The position numbers and the translations under genes are program-made. Below, piece by piece: positions 1-9,558 of a DNA stretch of 64,000 nt (position 1 is its first letter; each line of letters starts with the position of its first letter). This DNA is from Cytobacillus suaedae (GTDB lineage Bacteria; Bacillota; Bacilli; Bacillales; Bacillaceae_L): assembly GCA_014960805.1 (NCBI GenBank), contig CP063163.1, forward strand, positions 2,746,001-2,810,000, read 5' to 3'. A model generated the notes under the pieces. It was given only the letters and a program-made list of their open reading frames with translations, did no database searches and was not told the origin of the DNA.

Positions 1-401
1 ACACAGTACTCGGGACTAATTAAAGCTCCTGCTGAGAAACCAGCAACCGGTATGCCTAGATGATAAAGCTCTTTAATACGTTCACCAAGTAGGGTATCAA
101 CAATATACTCTCGATAAAGCTCTGTATCTCCTCCACCAATGATAATTCCACTACAAGAAGATAATTCGAGTAAGCTTTCATTTGATGGTTTAGAACTTAG
201 TGGTAAATAAACATACTCCTCTATGCCGTTATCCTCTAATACAAGAGTATACTTCTGCATATACTTTTCCCAGCCATCTCTCTCTAAGAATAAAATTGCT
301 ACCCTCCCCTCACTATTTAGTGATACCTCAGCAAACGTTTTCCCAAGATTCATAGTGAAAGGTGGACTTCCCCCAAAAAGGAATAGATGTCTTTTTTTCA
401 T
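1..401 (-). CDS. Peptidase S51 / type 1 glutamine amidotransferase-like protein (partial)
   Basis: The gene runs leftward off the window edge; about 133 codons are visible. The ATG at 401 is preceded by GAGGTG. The visible part opens with a beta strand (HLFLFGGSPPF), has a GGGDTELYREY stretch at residues 89-99 and the nucleophile elbow GFSAGA at 121-126. A Gly-x-Ser-Ala-Gly-Ala elbow is typical of the S51 family (PepE aspartyl dipeptidase, cyanophycinase relatives), where the Ser is the nucleophile. The substrate cannot be told from this part. No signal peptide, so probably cytoplasmic. It lies 43 bases beyond the tmrB stop and may be cotranscribed with it. The C-terminal half is outside the window. 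Confidence 0.8.
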   Translation of the reverse strand, partial: MKKRHLFLFGGSPPFTMNLGKTFAEVSLNSEGRVAILFLERDGWEKYMQKYTLVLEDNGIEEYVYLPLSSKPSNESLLELSSCSGIIIGGGDTELYREYIVDTLLGERIKELYHLGIPVAGFSAGALISPEYC

Positions 402-444
402 TGATTCACCTCAATTGATAGGCTTATATAGTTTTAGTGTTTTA

Positions 445-1029
445 TTAAATTTGTTTTAGTTGGGTTCTTATACGATCAAATTTCTTTTTAATTATGTTTC
501 TGTTATCTGGAAGTAAAGTGATACCTGCCTCTGAAGCTATTGTTTCTACGACATTATCAATTGTCATACGATTTGTGTCTATTCTTTGTTGAAAGATATC
601 GTCGTTTAAACCTCGCATACATCTATCAATTTGGTTTGCTGCCCATGAATTTTTACTTTCTCCCCTACTTCGTAACCTCTTTTCCAATGTGTCCTTTGAA
701 GCCCATAATACAAAATGCTTAACAGTAATCCCTTTATTTCTTAATTTAATCACAATTTCTTTAAAATACTCGGGATTGACAATTGTCATTGGAACAATGA
801 TTACTCCTTTGTATTCAGAATCTATGTGCTTTAACATTGTGTAATTTAGTTCACGCCAAATTGGATAATCTTGAAAGTCTTCATTTTGAATTTCTTTAGG
901 TATATTTTTATTTATAAAAAAACCTATGTTTTCTGGATCATATATACATGAATTAGGAATTCTTCTATGTAATTCATATGCAGTTTGTGTTTTCCCTGCA
1001 CCAAACGCCCCGTTAACCCAAATTATCAA
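445..1029 (-). CDS. tmrB: TmrB-like ATP-binding protein (tunicamycin resistance family)
   Basis: A 194-residue P-loop protein beginning MIIWVNGAFGAGKTQTAYEL; the Walker A motif GAFGAGKT is at residues 7-14. Length and sequence follow B. subtilis TmrB, an ATP-binding, membrane-associated protein that gives tunicamycin resistance when overproduced. Conserved stretches here include IVPMTIVNPEYF and NSWAANQIDRC. The start is TTG at 1029, with a weak AAAGGTCGG site upstream; there is no better start because the P-loop begins at once. Its normal physiological role is unclear in the family. It sits just upstream of the S51 gene on the same strand. Confidence 0.85.
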   Translation of the reverse strand: MIIWVNGAFGAGKTQTAYELHRRIPNSCIYDPENIGFFINKNIPKEIQNEDFQDYPIWRELNYTMLKHIDSEYKGVIIVPMTIVNPEYFKEIVIKLRNKGITVKHFVLWASKDTLEKRLRSRGESKNSWAANQIDRCMRGLNDDIFQQRIDTNRMTIDNVVETIASEAGITLLPDNRNIIKKKFDRIRTQLKQI

Positions 1030-1248
1030 TATGTAAACACCGACCTTTTATTGTTTCTAAGAACCTTTTTTACCGAACAAACAAAAAGAGTTGTTGCCAA
1101 TCCTTTCTAATCTCAGCTCTTGACTAGTAGTAAGATCTGAATTTTTTTTAAAAAACCTATGATATATTCTTCAATATTAAAAGGCACAAATCCTGCTTGG
1201 ATCAGTGCCATCTAAAAGTCAAAAAGTAATCTAATCTATTGTTATCCA

Positions 1249-2301
1249 TTAAGCAAAATAATTCTTTTCATGGTTGATTAGCCACTTCTTCCTTTCAAGG
1301 CCACCACCATACCCACCTAGACTACCATCAGCCTTTATTACTCTATGACATGGTACAACTATGGCTAATTGATTTGCCCCATTAGCATTTCCAATTGCCC
1401 TTACAGATTTAGTGTTGTTTAGCTTTATGCCAATATCTATATAACTAGTTGTGTGCCCTAGTTCAATTTGTTGCAGTTCATTCCATACGCTCTTTTGAAA
1501 AGAAGATCCTAATTGAAAAATAGGAATTTCGAATTTTTTAAGTTCCTTTGCAAAATAACCCTTTAATTCTTTTTCAATTTGCATTGAAATCTTTGTTATC
1601 CCAGGAATAATTGAAGCATTTAATCTTTTACGAATCATTTCAATTTCTTTCTCCAACCCTCGCCTGTCTACAAACTCTAGCAGATATAAGAATTCTTCAT
1701 CGACAAGACTTAGCATGGGACCTAATTTTGTGTTAATCCAATTTGCATATAAAATTTTAACTGCTTTAGATTTTGCAGGAGCTCTTCCCATTATTTTAGT
1801 AAATGCATCATGAAAACCACTAGGTGAGTCATACCCAACATCTAACTGAGCATTTATTATTTTTTCACCAGTCTTTATTGATTTTAAAGCAATCCCCATT
1901 CTTCTAGCTCTAGCATATTGAACAAATGTCATACCATAAATTTTCTTAAATTGTCTCCTTGCAGTCGCTGCATGAATTCCCAAAACTGAGAAATCTGAAT
2001 CTTTCCATCGTTTCTCAGGATTCTCCTCAACCAGCTTGACCATCTGGTGAACAAGAGGTGAGATTTCTTTTGGATAGGATAATGGATTGCACCTCTTACA
2101 AGGACGAAACCCAGATAATAATGCTTCCTCAGCAGTCTCATAAAAAATACAGTTTTCAAACTTTGGTTTCCTAGCAGGACAGGTGGCATGACAAAAGACA
2201 CCAGTTGACTTAATACCTGCGAAGAATATGCCATCATATTTTGAGTTTTTTTCCAAAAGTGCTTTGTAGTATTCATTTATTATGATTTCATCTACTATCA
2301 T
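1249..2301 (-). CDS. ada: Ada-type bifunctional DNA methyl-transfer repair protein and activator
   Basis: A 350-residue fusion. Residues 1-80 form the Ada metal-binding domain with four Cys (37, 41, 68, 71), which takes methyl groups from methylphosphotriesters. Residues about 85-190 are an AraC-type helix-turn-helix region (WKDSDFSVLG, QFKKIYGMTFVQYARARRM). Residues about 190-350 are the O6-methylguanine-DNA methyltransferase domain with VVPCHRVIKADGSLGGY; Cys318 is the acceptor. B. subtilis splits these activities between AdaA and AdaB, while this protein joins them as E. coli Ada does. It stands alone, preceded by an AGAGGT site. It probably activates its own promoter once methylated (family knowledge, not visible here). 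Confidence 0.93.
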   Translation of the reverse strand: MIVDEIIINEYYKALLEKNSKYDGIFFAGIKSTGVFCHATCPARKPKFENCIFYETAEEALLSGFRPCKRCNPLSYPKEISPLVHQMVKLVEENPEKRWKDSDFSVLGIHAATARRQFKKIYGMTFVQYARARRMGIALKSIKTGEKIINAQLDVGYDSPSGFHDAFTKIMGRAPAKSKAVKILYANWINTKLGPMLSLVDEEFLYLLEFVDRRGLEKEIEMIRKRLNASIIPGITKISMQIEKELKGYFAKELKKFEIPIFQLGSSFQKSVWNELQQIELGHTTSYIDIGIKLNNTKSVRAIGNANGANQLAIVVPCHRVIKADGSLGGYGGGLERKKWLINHEKNYFA

Positions 2302-2670
2302 TTTAGTTACCTCTTGTTAGAGCTAGTTCAATTTGGAAATCCCTCTCAAAGCTGAGAAATCCATTGAAAATCTCTCCTTTAATTGCTCTATTATTATATA
2401 GAAAATATAAAGATGATCCAACGTTTTTACTCTTTTTGTGATACCATCTAAAAAATCGTACCTTGTGGTTTCTATCCAATCTTCTAGCCCCTTTCTATGT
2501 CCTATGGCTATTTTAGACTATTTGCTTTATGCTTTCTTACGAAAAATGAACATCTATTTTTTAAAATAAGATTTTCCACTAAATTTATTTAAAGACTATA
2601 ATAGCGTAAATATCTTTAAAATCTGTATGATATAATTTAAAGGGTAAAATTTAGATAGAGGTGACCATTC
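2302..2670. other. Intergenic gap between divergent ada and trmL
   Basis: AT-rich stretch without a supportable gene. It must hold the promoters for leftward ada and rightward trmL. I see no convincing Ada box or riboswitch. The trmL Shine-Dalgarno GAGGTG lies at its right end. Confidence 0.4.
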
Positions 2671-3141
2671 TTGGCAATACATGTTGTACTATATCAACCT
2701 GAAATTCCAGCCAATACTGCAAACATTGCACGTACGTGTGCCGCGACGGATACAGCATTGCATTTAATTCGACCGATTGGCTTTTCAACAGATGCAACAT
2801 TGATAAAACGTGCAGGCTTAGATTTCTGGGAGTTTGTAAATATCACGTACTATGACTCATTGGATGAGTTTTTCACAAAAAATCACGGTGAGTTTTACTA
2901 TATTGAGACATTTGGTGAAAAGACATATTCAAACTTTGATTTCAGTGATGTTTCAAAGGAACATTATTTTATGTTTGGAAAAGAAACAACAGGTTTACCA
3001 AAAGACTTACTAGAACAAAACAAAGATCACTTTTTGAGAATACCGATGAGTGATAACGTTCGTTCGCTTAACCTTTCTAATACAGCTGCTATTTTAGTAT
3101 ATGAGGCTTTGAGGCAGCAGAGTTATCCAAATTTAAAGTAA
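2671..3141 (+). CDS. trmL: tRNA (cytidine/uridine-34-2'-O)-methyltransferase TrmL
   Basis: A 156-residue SPOUT-class methyltransferase (older name CspR) that methylates the ribose of the wobble base in tRNA-Leu using S-adenosylmethionine. Family signs are the N-terminal VLYQPEIPANTANIARTCAAT, the middle FGKETTGLP, and the C-terminal NVRSLNLSNTAAILVYEALRQ knot motif. The start is TTG at 2671, nine bases after GAGGTG; no ATG fits the conserved N-terminus. It is a single gene closed by a strong terminator directly after the stop. Confidence 0.93.
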   Translation: MAIHVVLYQPEIPANTANIARTCAATDTALHLIRPIGFSTDATLIKRAGLDFWEFVNITYYDSLDEFFTKNHGEFYYIETFGEKTYSNFDFSDVSKEHYFMFGKETTGLPKDLLEQNKDHFLRIPMSDNVRSLNLSNTAAILVYEALRQQSYPNLK

Positions 3142-3168
3142 AAACTCTTCCGTCTTGGAAGAGTTTTT
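3142..3168 (+). terminator. Rho-independent terminator of trmL
   Basis: Inverted repeat AAACTCTTCC / GGAAGAGTTT around a five-base loop, followed by a T run, starting at the trmL stop. Confidence 0.9.
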
Positions 3169-3210
3169 GTTCAATTTGCTCTTAATATGAATAGCATTTT
3201 TCCACTCACT

Positions 3211-4167
3211 CTAAGCAGCAACATCCCTTTTACTAAACACACTAAAAGCTAGTAAATTAAATACAACAAAGTAAATGATTAAGATAAAGATAGAGAAAGT
3301 AAGCGTCATTCCTTCTATTGGTGGCACACCGTCAAAGTAGACTGTCAGGTTGGTGTTCGCAAATAAGATATATTTTGTCCATTCAAATTTACTTGCAAGC
3401 AGCATGGTAGCTGTTCCACCCATGAACATGAGGAACAATGAGATACCAATCGCAAGAGAACTGTTTCGGAATACTGCTGAAATCATGAACGCCATTGTTC
3501 CAATCATTAAAATATCAATTGAGCCTAAGAAATATTGCCCTATTAAGTGGAATGCAATATTTCGTTCAACCACCTCTCCATTAACATAGGCTAGATGAGG
3601 TACCTCACTTGACGGCAGACCGAACAGCAAAAGTCCAACCAGAGTAGACAGTATGTAAATCATTGAGAGTAAAAGTAAACCAAACAAGCCAACTGTAATA
3701 TATTTTGATAATAGTATTTTCGAGCGACTTAGTGGTCTGATTAAAAGTAATTTCACTGTACCCCAGGAGAATTCGGAAGCAACGATACCCGCAGCAATAA
3801 CAATGGTAAATAATCCTGCAAAGCTTATGGCTGCCTGTGCATCGCTAACAAATGACCACACATGACTTTCTGTTTGTGGAGCCACGTCATGTTCAAGCTG
3901 GTATTCTTTAATCGCAATTTCTCGCTCATAAAACATTTTTAAGTTTGAATTTGTTTTGCCCATTTCACTTAAAGCTTGTTTATCACTAGCTATCTGTGTT
4001 TCTAGCTCTTGCTTCCAATTGGGGTTATTTATTTGTGCTGATTTTGACTCTTCATATTTATTAATTCCAGCGAAAGCTAGAATGAAAAGAACTACTATCC
4101 CAATCATGACAAATGTACCAGGTCTTCTAAAAATTTTTACCCATTCATTTATGACTAATTTTCCCAA
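3211..4167 (-). CDS. ABC-2 type transporter permease
   Basis: A 318-residue membrane protein: one N-terminal segment (about 15-35), a long extracytoplasmic stretch rich in charged residues (about 40-110), then five or so hydrophobic segments to the end. This is the layout of BcrB/NatB-like ABC-2 permeases. The start is TTG at 4167, four bases after the stop of the ATPase gene and preceded by GGGGGAATAGAG. It is the membrane partner of the upstream ATPase, forming an exporter, perhaps for a peptide antibiotic or a lipid; the substrate cannot be told. Confidence 0.82.
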   Translation of the reverse strand: MGKLVINEWVKIFRRPGTFVMIGIVVLFILAFAGINKYEESKSAQINNPNWKQELETQIASDKQALSEMGKTNSNLKMFYEREIAIKEYQLEHDVAPQTESHVWSFVSDAQAAISFAGLFTIVIAAGIVASEFSWGTVKLLLIRPLSRSKILLSKYITVGLFGLLLLSMIYILSTLVGLLLFGLPSSEVPHLAYVNGEVVERNIAFHLIGQYFLGSIDILMIGTMAFMISAVFRNSSLAIGISLFLMFMGGTATMLLASKFEWTKYILFANTNLTVYFDGVPPIEGMTLTFSIFILIIYFVVFNLLAFSVFSKRDVAA

Positions 4168-4171
4168 TGCT

Positions 4172-5080
4172 CTATTCCCCCTTTTCCGCTGTTATCTCTA
4201 AGAAGCGATCCTCTAATGATTTCGATACTGGCGTTGCGCTATAAACGTCTACATCGGAATGAATTAGCTTCTTGATAAGAGCCGGAATATCAGCTTTTCC
4301 AACCTCAATCGTAAAACCCTTTTCTAAAATTGTTGCGTTATATTCTTCTTTCAACCAGTGTGCAGCATCTCCGAGATTTCCAGTTTCAAACGTATGTATT
4401 AATTGATCATTTTGGATAAAATTACGTACCTCCTGCACATCAACTAAACTACCATTTTGAATAATGGCAATTCGATCACACATCATTTCCATTTCAGATA
4501 ATAAGTGACTAGATACAATCACGCTCAATCCCTTTTCTCGGGTAAGCATGCGTAAATGGTCTCTAATCTCTCTAATTCCTGCAGGATCCAATCCATTCGT
4601 TGGTTCATCCAAGATTAAGAGCTTTGGATTATGTAATAAACATTGCGATAACCCGAGGCGCTGTCTCATACCTAGTGAATAAGTTCTTACTTTATCATGT
4701 ATTCTATCTTTTAAACCTACAAGCTCAACCACTTCATTAATTTTTTCATTTGTAATTCCATTATGCATTCGAGCATATTGTAGAAGATTTTGATACCCTG
4801 TTAAAAACTTGTACATTTCCGGATTTTCCACAATCGCACCGATATTACTGACTGCTCCTTCAAAATCCCTTTTTATACTTTTACCACAAACAACGATATC
4901 TCCTTCTGTAATTCCCATTAAACCAACAATCATTCGAATGGTCGTTGTTTTTCCAGCTCCATTCGGTCCCAAGAAGCCAAAAACTTCTCCTTCTTCAACC
5001 GTAAAACTAATTCCCTTAATAATGTTCTTTCCTTTTATGGTCTTTTTGACGTTATCTAACGTGAGAACCGGTTTCATCAT
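4172..5080 (-). CDS. ABC transporter ATP-binding protein (BcrA-like)
   Basis: An ABC ATPase of about 302 residues with Walker A GPNGAGKTT, Q-loop region GAIVENPEMY, signature SLGMRQRLGL (an LSGGQ variant usual in the BcrA group), Walker B LLILDEPTNGLDP and switch His in SSHLLSEME. A variable C-terminal domain of about 80 residues follows. AGGAGG lies just upstream of two adjacent ATGs (5080 and 5077); the second has the better spacing. Longer in-frame starts lack a ribosome site. First gene of a two-gene exporter operon. Loci of this kind often give resistance to bacitracin-like compounds, but no regulator is adjacent here. Confidence 0.88.
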   Translation of the reverse strand: MMKPVLTLDNVKKTIKGKNIIKGISFTVEEGEVFGFLGPNGAGKTTTIRMIVGLMGITEGDIVVCGKSIKRDFEGAVSNIGAIVENPEMYKFLTGYQNLLQYARMHNGITNEKINEVVELVGLKDRIHDKVRTYSLGMRQRLGLSQCLLHNPKLLILDEPTNGLDPAGIREIRDHLRMLTREKGLSVIVSSHLLSEMEMMCDRIAIIQNGSLVDVQEVRNFIQNDQLIHTFETGNLGDAAHWLKEEYNATILEKGFTIEVGKADIPALIKKLIHSDVDVYSATPVSKSLEDRFLEITAEKGE

Positions 5081-5326
5081 CTGCCTCCTAATTTTTTTGT
5101 AGAAATTATGCAAAAGCAACTTACTTGTTATAAATCTACTATTTTTTACCTATGTATGTTTACGTCTGATTTTACATTTGGTTTCATAATTCTCATTCTC
5201 TTATAAATTTCAGAAATAGATCGTTTTTTTGTTTTATTAAATAAGAAAGGCACGATGAAAGATATAGCCTATACACATTAGCCCCCTTCTGCATAGTCTA
5301 GTACTATACAGGGAAGGAGGATACCC

Positions 5327-5593
5327 ATGCCAAAGTATAGGAAGAAACCCCTTATTGTAGAGGCTGTGAAACTGAAAAGATCTATCTCAATTGATACATC
5401 CAATGGTACACTGAAGGGACTCCCAGGGGATTATCTAATCACTGATAAGAACGGAGAACAATACCCTTATGATAGAGATCGATTTGAAGCAGAATATGAA
5501 CTTGTAAAAGTACAGATTGATCTAAAAGAAATCTTTAGAAAATCCTTTAGATTAATAAAAACAAAAATGTATAGCCCAAAAACAGAAGATTAA
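5327..5593 (+). CDS. Small PGDYG-motif protein, phage-like
   Basis: An 88-residue protein with a strong AAGGAGG site before the ATG. The N-terminus MPKYRKKPLIVEAVKL and the central GLPGDYLITDKNGEQYPYDRDRFEAEYELV match a small family, common in phages and bacilli, recognised by a P-G-D-(Y/W) turn; its function is unknown. The C-terminal 25 residues are basic and not part of that domain. It is a single gene between two terminators, with no neighbours on its strand. Possibly a phage relic retained as a lone gene. Confidence 0.65.
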   Translation: MPKYRKKPLIVEAVKLKRSISIDTSNGTLKGLPGDYLITDKNGEQYPYDRDRFEAEYELVKVQIDLKEIFRKSFRLIKTKMYSPKTED

Positions 5594-5595
5594 AG

Positions 5596-5626
5596 CATTA
5601 TGGACCTTTTCTCCATAATGTTTTTT
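5596..5626 (+). terminator. Rho-independent terminator after the PGDYG gene
   Basis: Stem CATTATGG / CCATAATG followed by six T, immediately after the stop codon. Confidence 0.88.
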
Positions 5627-5690
5627 GTTGTTAAAAAATCTTGTTTCATACATCCCCCCTTTAAATTGCATTATTTCACAAAAAAACATA

Positions 5691-5735
5691 AAGCCGGTTA
5701 AATTTTACTCGTCGTAAAATTCAACCGGCTTTTTC
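5691..5735. terminator. Isolated strong hairpin, terminator-like in both directions
   Basis: AAGCCGGTT...AACCGGCTT arms enclose a second inner pairing ATTTTAC / GTAAAAT. A-run on the left and T-run on the right make it a bidirectional terminator candidate. No intact gene ends here, so it may close a lost gene, such as the fragment just to the right. Confidence 0.7.
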
Positions 5736-5793
5736 ATATCAGAGGTGGTTTTTGTTTGTCCCAGCCTATTTCTTGTATTGGTCCCTTTTTTAA

Positions 5794-5945
5794 TTAATTG
5801 TATATTTTTTCTCTCAATATATGAACTATTTCCTTCTTATCCGAAGTTATAATATCCAATATACCTTCTGGATAAGTTGATTTAAGCTTTAATTTTTCAA
5901 TTGTACGCCAAACAACTTTACTTCTTCAATATGACAAATAAGAGT
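5794..5945 (-). pseudogene. Possible 3' fragment of a lost gene
   Basis: Read leftward, one frame gives about 38 residues ending in TSDKKEIVHILREKIYN and a stop at 5794. A neighbouring frame gives a plausible run just upstream (CHIEEVKLFGVQ), as if one base was lost. No start codon and no recognisable family. The 5691-5735 hairpin would serve as its terminator. Weak evidence. Confidence 0.25.
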
Positions 5946-6088
5946 TTTTTAATCTCATCCAGCAGAATAAATGCTAGACGAATTAATATTACATGTATCA
6001 TAGGACTAAAATAAATCTTGACTAGATCTTAGGTTTTACTTACAATTACTTACATTATTGTTAGCATATACCTGAAAAGAGGAAAAGC

Positions 6089-7411
6089 ATGAAATTTAAA
6101 TACACCATAATTACTCTTAGTGTACTATTATTGTTTGCGTGCTCCTCTCAAGAATCAACTGTGGTAGATAAAAAACAGGAGAAAATATCAGATACTGTAC
6201 CCGTGGAGGCTGAAGTTTCAGCAGAGGTTACTTATTTGAATGATCATAGTGAGGAGATCGATTATTCGAACCTGAACGACTTATCAGATCTACATTTACT
6301 AGATAGTGAGATTGAGAGCTATAACATGTTTTTTACAGGCGAATCTCACTCCGTTCAGTTAAACTACCCCGTTCAATTGAAGCTCTTAAAATACCTTCAT
6401 CAAAAAGCTGGTGTCACCTATTACCTAGCAGAGCTGCCATATGCAACTGGACAATTTTATAATCAATATCTTCAAACTGGAGATGAGAGTCTATTAGAAC
6501 TTACGACACTAGAAGCTGATCACTCTCATATTGCCACTGTTGAAGCCGTCGAATTTGTTAAGAGTATTTATCAATACAACCAATCCTTAAATGGGAAAGA
6601 GCCCATTCGATTTGTTGCCATTGATGCAGATAGTAACTTAACCACCTCTTTTCGTTACCTTGACTTTTTAACGAAAGACCTTGAGGTTCCATTGCAGCTG
6701 CAGGGTATGTTTACTGAAATTAAAACAATTGGCAGTTCAAAGATTGATTACAATTCTTCACATACGCCAGAAACCACGAGCTTTGCTAGGAAGCTAAACG
6801 ATGATTTACTAACAAACGAACAGCTATATAAGGATTTTTTAGGAGTACAGTACGATGAATTCAAATTTGTCGTGGAAAATACAATAAGAGGGATTGAGGC
6901 CTTTGAAACATTTGCTAAAAAAGGAGAAGGCGATTTTAATGTATTGAGGGAAGGATATTTCACAATTAACTTTGAACGAAATCTTTCATTACTAAATGAA
7001 AATGCTAAATTCTTTGGAGAATGGGGACGCAATCATACCTATTTAAAAACAAATCGTCTACAAACCGGCTATTCTCAAAACATACCAAGATTCGCGCAAG
7101 TGTTAAATGAACAAATCGACTATACAAAAGGAAAAGTCCTATCCATCCCTTACGTCTACCACCAATCAGAATTAACAAATATGGGTCAAAAGCAGAGTAT
7201 TCCGTTCAAAGACAATTTACTCCATAAAAGTTTACTCATTGATTCAGCCAAAGGAGATGTTACACTCTACAAGCTGACAGGTGATAATTCTCCCTTTGAC
7301 CAATCCCAATTTTTCGTCGGGGTTAGCAAAACCAAAGCAACGACTGATTACTTTCAGTATTTGATCCTTATTCAGAATTCAGAAGGAGCGACTCCTTACT
7401 TTGCAGATTAA
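6089..7411 (+). CDS. Erythromycin-esterase-like lipoprotein
   Basis: A 440-residue secreted lipoprotein. The signal peptide has a lipobox at LLLFAC (Cys19), so it is expected to be anchored to the outer face of the membrane. The body, from about residue 75, has the layout of Ere-type hydrolases: FFTGESHSVQ early (compare the family's G-E-x-x-H), LAELPY next, RFVAIDADSNL in the middle and a late region with paired His (RNHTYLKTN, YVYHQSE). Ere enzymes open macrolide lactones, but many homologues are uncharacterised and the similarity here is distant. The start is fixed by AGAGGAAAAGC and the signal peptide. Single gene with its own terminator. Confidence 0.6.
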   Translation: MKFKYTIITLSVLLLFACSSQESTVVDKKQEKISDTVPVEAEVSAEVTYLNDHSEEIDYSNLNDLSDLHLLDSEIESYNMFFTGESHSVQLNYPVQLKLLKYLHQKAGVTYYLAELPYATGQFYNQYLQTGDESLLELTTLEADHSHIATVEAVEFVKSIYQYNQSLNGKEPIRFVAIDADSNLTTSFRYLDFLTKDLEVPLQLQGMFTEIKTIGSSKIDYNSSHTPETTSFARKLNDDLLTNEQLYKDFLGVQYDEFKFVVENTIRGIEAFETFAKKGEGDFNVLREGYFTINFERNLSLLNENAKFFGEWGRNHTYLKTNRLQTGYSQNIPRFAQVLNEQIDYTKGKVLSIPYVYHQSELTNMGQKQSIPFKDNLLHKSLLIDSAKGDVTLYKLTGDNSPFDQSQFFVGVSKTKATTDYFQYLILIQNSEGATPYFAD

Positions 7412-7453
7412 GAGAGTGAGTTTTTAGACTATAACATAAAACTTTTCTTAAAC

Positions 7454-7485
7454 AACCTTTCGTTTTGAAGCGAAAGGTTTCTTTT
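7454..7485 (+). terminator. Terminator of the Ere-like lipoprotein gene
   Basis: Stem AACCTTTCG / CGAAAGGTT followed by TTCTTTT. Confidence 0.85.
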
Positions 7486-7705
7486 ATATTAGAAAAACAG
7501 CATAATGGAACATGCTTGAAACTATTAAAACCCATGATTTTCCTCTTCAAATTTGCACACCTTTACTATAAGTACATTCAAAGTTAACAATATACATGGG
7601 GGCTAAAATGCGTAGTATTCTTGTACAGTGTAGCAAGGACTTTTCTTATTTTTTTTCGTCTCAATATTATTTCAAATAAGCGTTCCGAAAATTACCCAGT
7701 GTTTT

Positions 7706-8395
7706 TTATTCTTTCTTAAACCGATAACCCACACCCCAAATTGTTTCAATAAAATTAGGGTTTGATGGATTTTCTTCAGTTTTCTCTCTAATTTTTCGAA
7801 TATGAACCGTAACTGTCGTAACATCCCCTATTGAATCATATCCCCATATACGGTCAAATAAATGCTCTTTCGAAAATACTCTGTTTGCATTTTCTGCTAA
7901 AAACAGTAATAAATCGTATTCTTTTGCTGTAAGTATTTTTTCCTCATCATTTATAAAGACTTTTCGTGAGTATTTATGAATTACTAATCCTCTAATTTGC
8001 AACACTTCTTGTTCTCTTTCACGATTTACTAAACGCTCATATCGTGAAATGTGTGCTTTTACTCTTGCAACTAACTCATTAGGGTTAAAAGGTTTTACAA
8101 TATAATCATCTGCACCTCTATCAAACCCTCTAATCTTATCAATATCTTCCATTCTAGATGTCACCATCAAAATAGGAATATCAAATTTTTTTCGTAACTC
8201 CCTGCATACTTCAAATCCATTTACTCCTGGCAACATTACATCTATCAAAATAAGGTCATATTTGTTTGAATTCGCCAACTTGAGTCCTTCCTCACCTGTT
8301 GAAGAAATATCACTATCAAAACCATTGACCTCTAAATAATCCCTTTGTAATTCCGCTATATCCATTTCATCTTCAATAATTAAAACTTTTTTCAT
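7706..8395 (-). CDS. OmpR/PhoB-family response regulator
   Basis: A 229-residue regulator. The receiver domain (1-115) has acidic pocket EDE at 8-10, phospho-acceptor Asp52 in LILIDVMLPG, the conserved Thr/Ser in MVTSR and the Lys in IVKPF. The winged-helix DNA-binding domain (about 130-227) has KILTAKEYDLLLFLAEN and the closing ETIWGVGYRF. It is the second gene after the histidine kinase (six-base gap), so the two form a two-component system. The neighbouring ABC transporter genes are its likely targets, as in many Bacillus antimicrobial-stress modules (inference). Confidence 0.9.
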   Translation of the reverse strand: MKKVLIIEDEMDIAELQRDYLEVNGFDSDISSTGEEGLKLANSNKYDLILIDVMLPGVNGFEVCRELRKKFDIPILMVTSRMEDIDKIRGFDRGADDYIVKPFNPNELVARVKAHISRYERLVNREREQEVLQIRGLVIHKYSRKVFINDEEKILTAKEYDLLLFLAENANRVFSKEHLFDRIWGYDSIGDVTTVTVHIRKIREKTEENPSNPNFIETIWGVGYRFKKE

Positions 8396-8401
8396 TTTAC
8401 T

Positions 8402-9481
8402 TCACCTTTTTAATGTAAAATAAATGCTAGTACCTTTACCTAAGGTACTTTTTGACCAGATCTTTCCACCGTGTCCCTCAATAATCTTTTTTGCAATGGA
8501 TAAACCTAGACCACTTCCACCTGTTGATGAATTTCTAGAAGCATCAGCTCGATAAAAACTCTCAAAAATGTGAGGTAAATCTTCCATACTAATTCCTCCA
8601 CCATTATCTTTTATTTCAACCATCACCTCACTAGGAAAGGATGTTAGATTAATCTTAATGTCCTTATATTCTTTATCCATGTATTTCAAGCTATTTTGCA
8701 CAATATTTGTTACTACTCGATTTATTTTATCTCGATCTGCATCCACAATATAAGAACTTTCTTTATCAAAGGAAAGTATGGCTTTTCCATGTTCCTTTTC
8801 TAGGTTAAAAGATAATTCATCAATAAAATCAGAGAACAGTAACTTTAAATCAACGTTCTCAAAATGAAAAGGAATTTGTTGTAGATCTAATTTGGAATAT
8901 AGAAACAGCTCATCAATTAAGCTATCCATTTCTGTTGCATTCTTATAAATTTTTTCCATGTATCGATTTAATTTTTCAGGAGTATTTGCCACCCCATCTT
9001 GAATGCCCTGAACATAACCTTTAATAGAGGTTAATGGTGTTTTCAAATCATGAGAAATACTAGCTATTAGCTCTTGTCGATTCTGTTTCAATTGAGATTG
9101 TAATATAACTGCTTCGTTTAGCTTTTGTCGCATTTCTTCAAATGTGTTTGAAAGTTGACCTATCTCATCATTTGAATCTGACATGATATTGAATTCTAAA
9201 TTTCCTTGGCTAATCTCTTTTGCAGCAGATGAAAGCTTCTTAATAGGTTTTATAATGCTTTTTGAAACATAATACGTCAATATACCATTTGTTAGAATTA
9301 GTATGATTACCATTGCTATCATTCGAAAACTAACAAAGAACTTTAACTGCTCCCCTTCTGGTTTCCCATTAAACACATAAAATATTAAGTACCCTACAAT
9401 TATTTCTACTAATAAAAAACTTACAATTGGAATAACAATCATTCCAAGATTAGAGAGTATTAATCTCTTCTTAATCGACAT
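8402..9481 (-). CDS. Membrane sensor histidine kinase
   Basis: A 359-residue kinase with two transmembrane segments (about 10-35 and 50-72), a HAMP linker (75-127), and a dimerisation domain with His144 in SISHDLKTPLTSIKGY. The catalytic domain has N box NIVQNSLKYM, D box IKDNGGGI and G box GSGLGLSIAKKI. The extracytoplasmic loop is short (about 15 residues), as in intramembrane-sensing kinases that detect cell-envelope stress with an ABC transporter. Transcribed before its regulator; the ribosome site is AAGAAGGTGG. Confidence 0.9.
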   Translation of the reverse strand: MSIKKRLILSNLGMIVIPIVSFLLVEIIVGYLIFYVFNGKPEGEQLKFFVSFRMIAMVIILILTNGILTYYVSKSIIKPIKKLSSAAKEISQGNLEFNIMSDSNDEIGQLSNTFEEMRQKLNEAVILQSQLKQNRQELIASISHDLKTPLTSIKGYVQGIQDGVANTPEKLNRYMEKIYKNATEMDSLIDELFLYSKLDLQQIPFHFENVDLKLLFSDFIDELSFNLEKEHGKAILSFDKESSYIVDADRDKINRVVTNIVQNSLKYMDKEYKDIKINLTSFPSEVMVEIKDNGGGISMEDLPHIFESFYRADASRNSSTGGSGLGLSIAKKIIEGHGGKIWSKSTLGKGTSIYFTLKR

Positions 9482-9558
9482 TCGACCACCTTCTTACTTT
9501 ACAGTTTCTCCTTATCTTTCGATATTATATATATATATAATATTCTTGTTTAAGCGAA

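Noticed and set aside
7609..7680. Rightward 23-residue frame starting MRSILVQC after GGGGG
   Set aside because: No homologue recognised, no terminator, and the stretch lies at the convergent end of two genes; evidence too thin.
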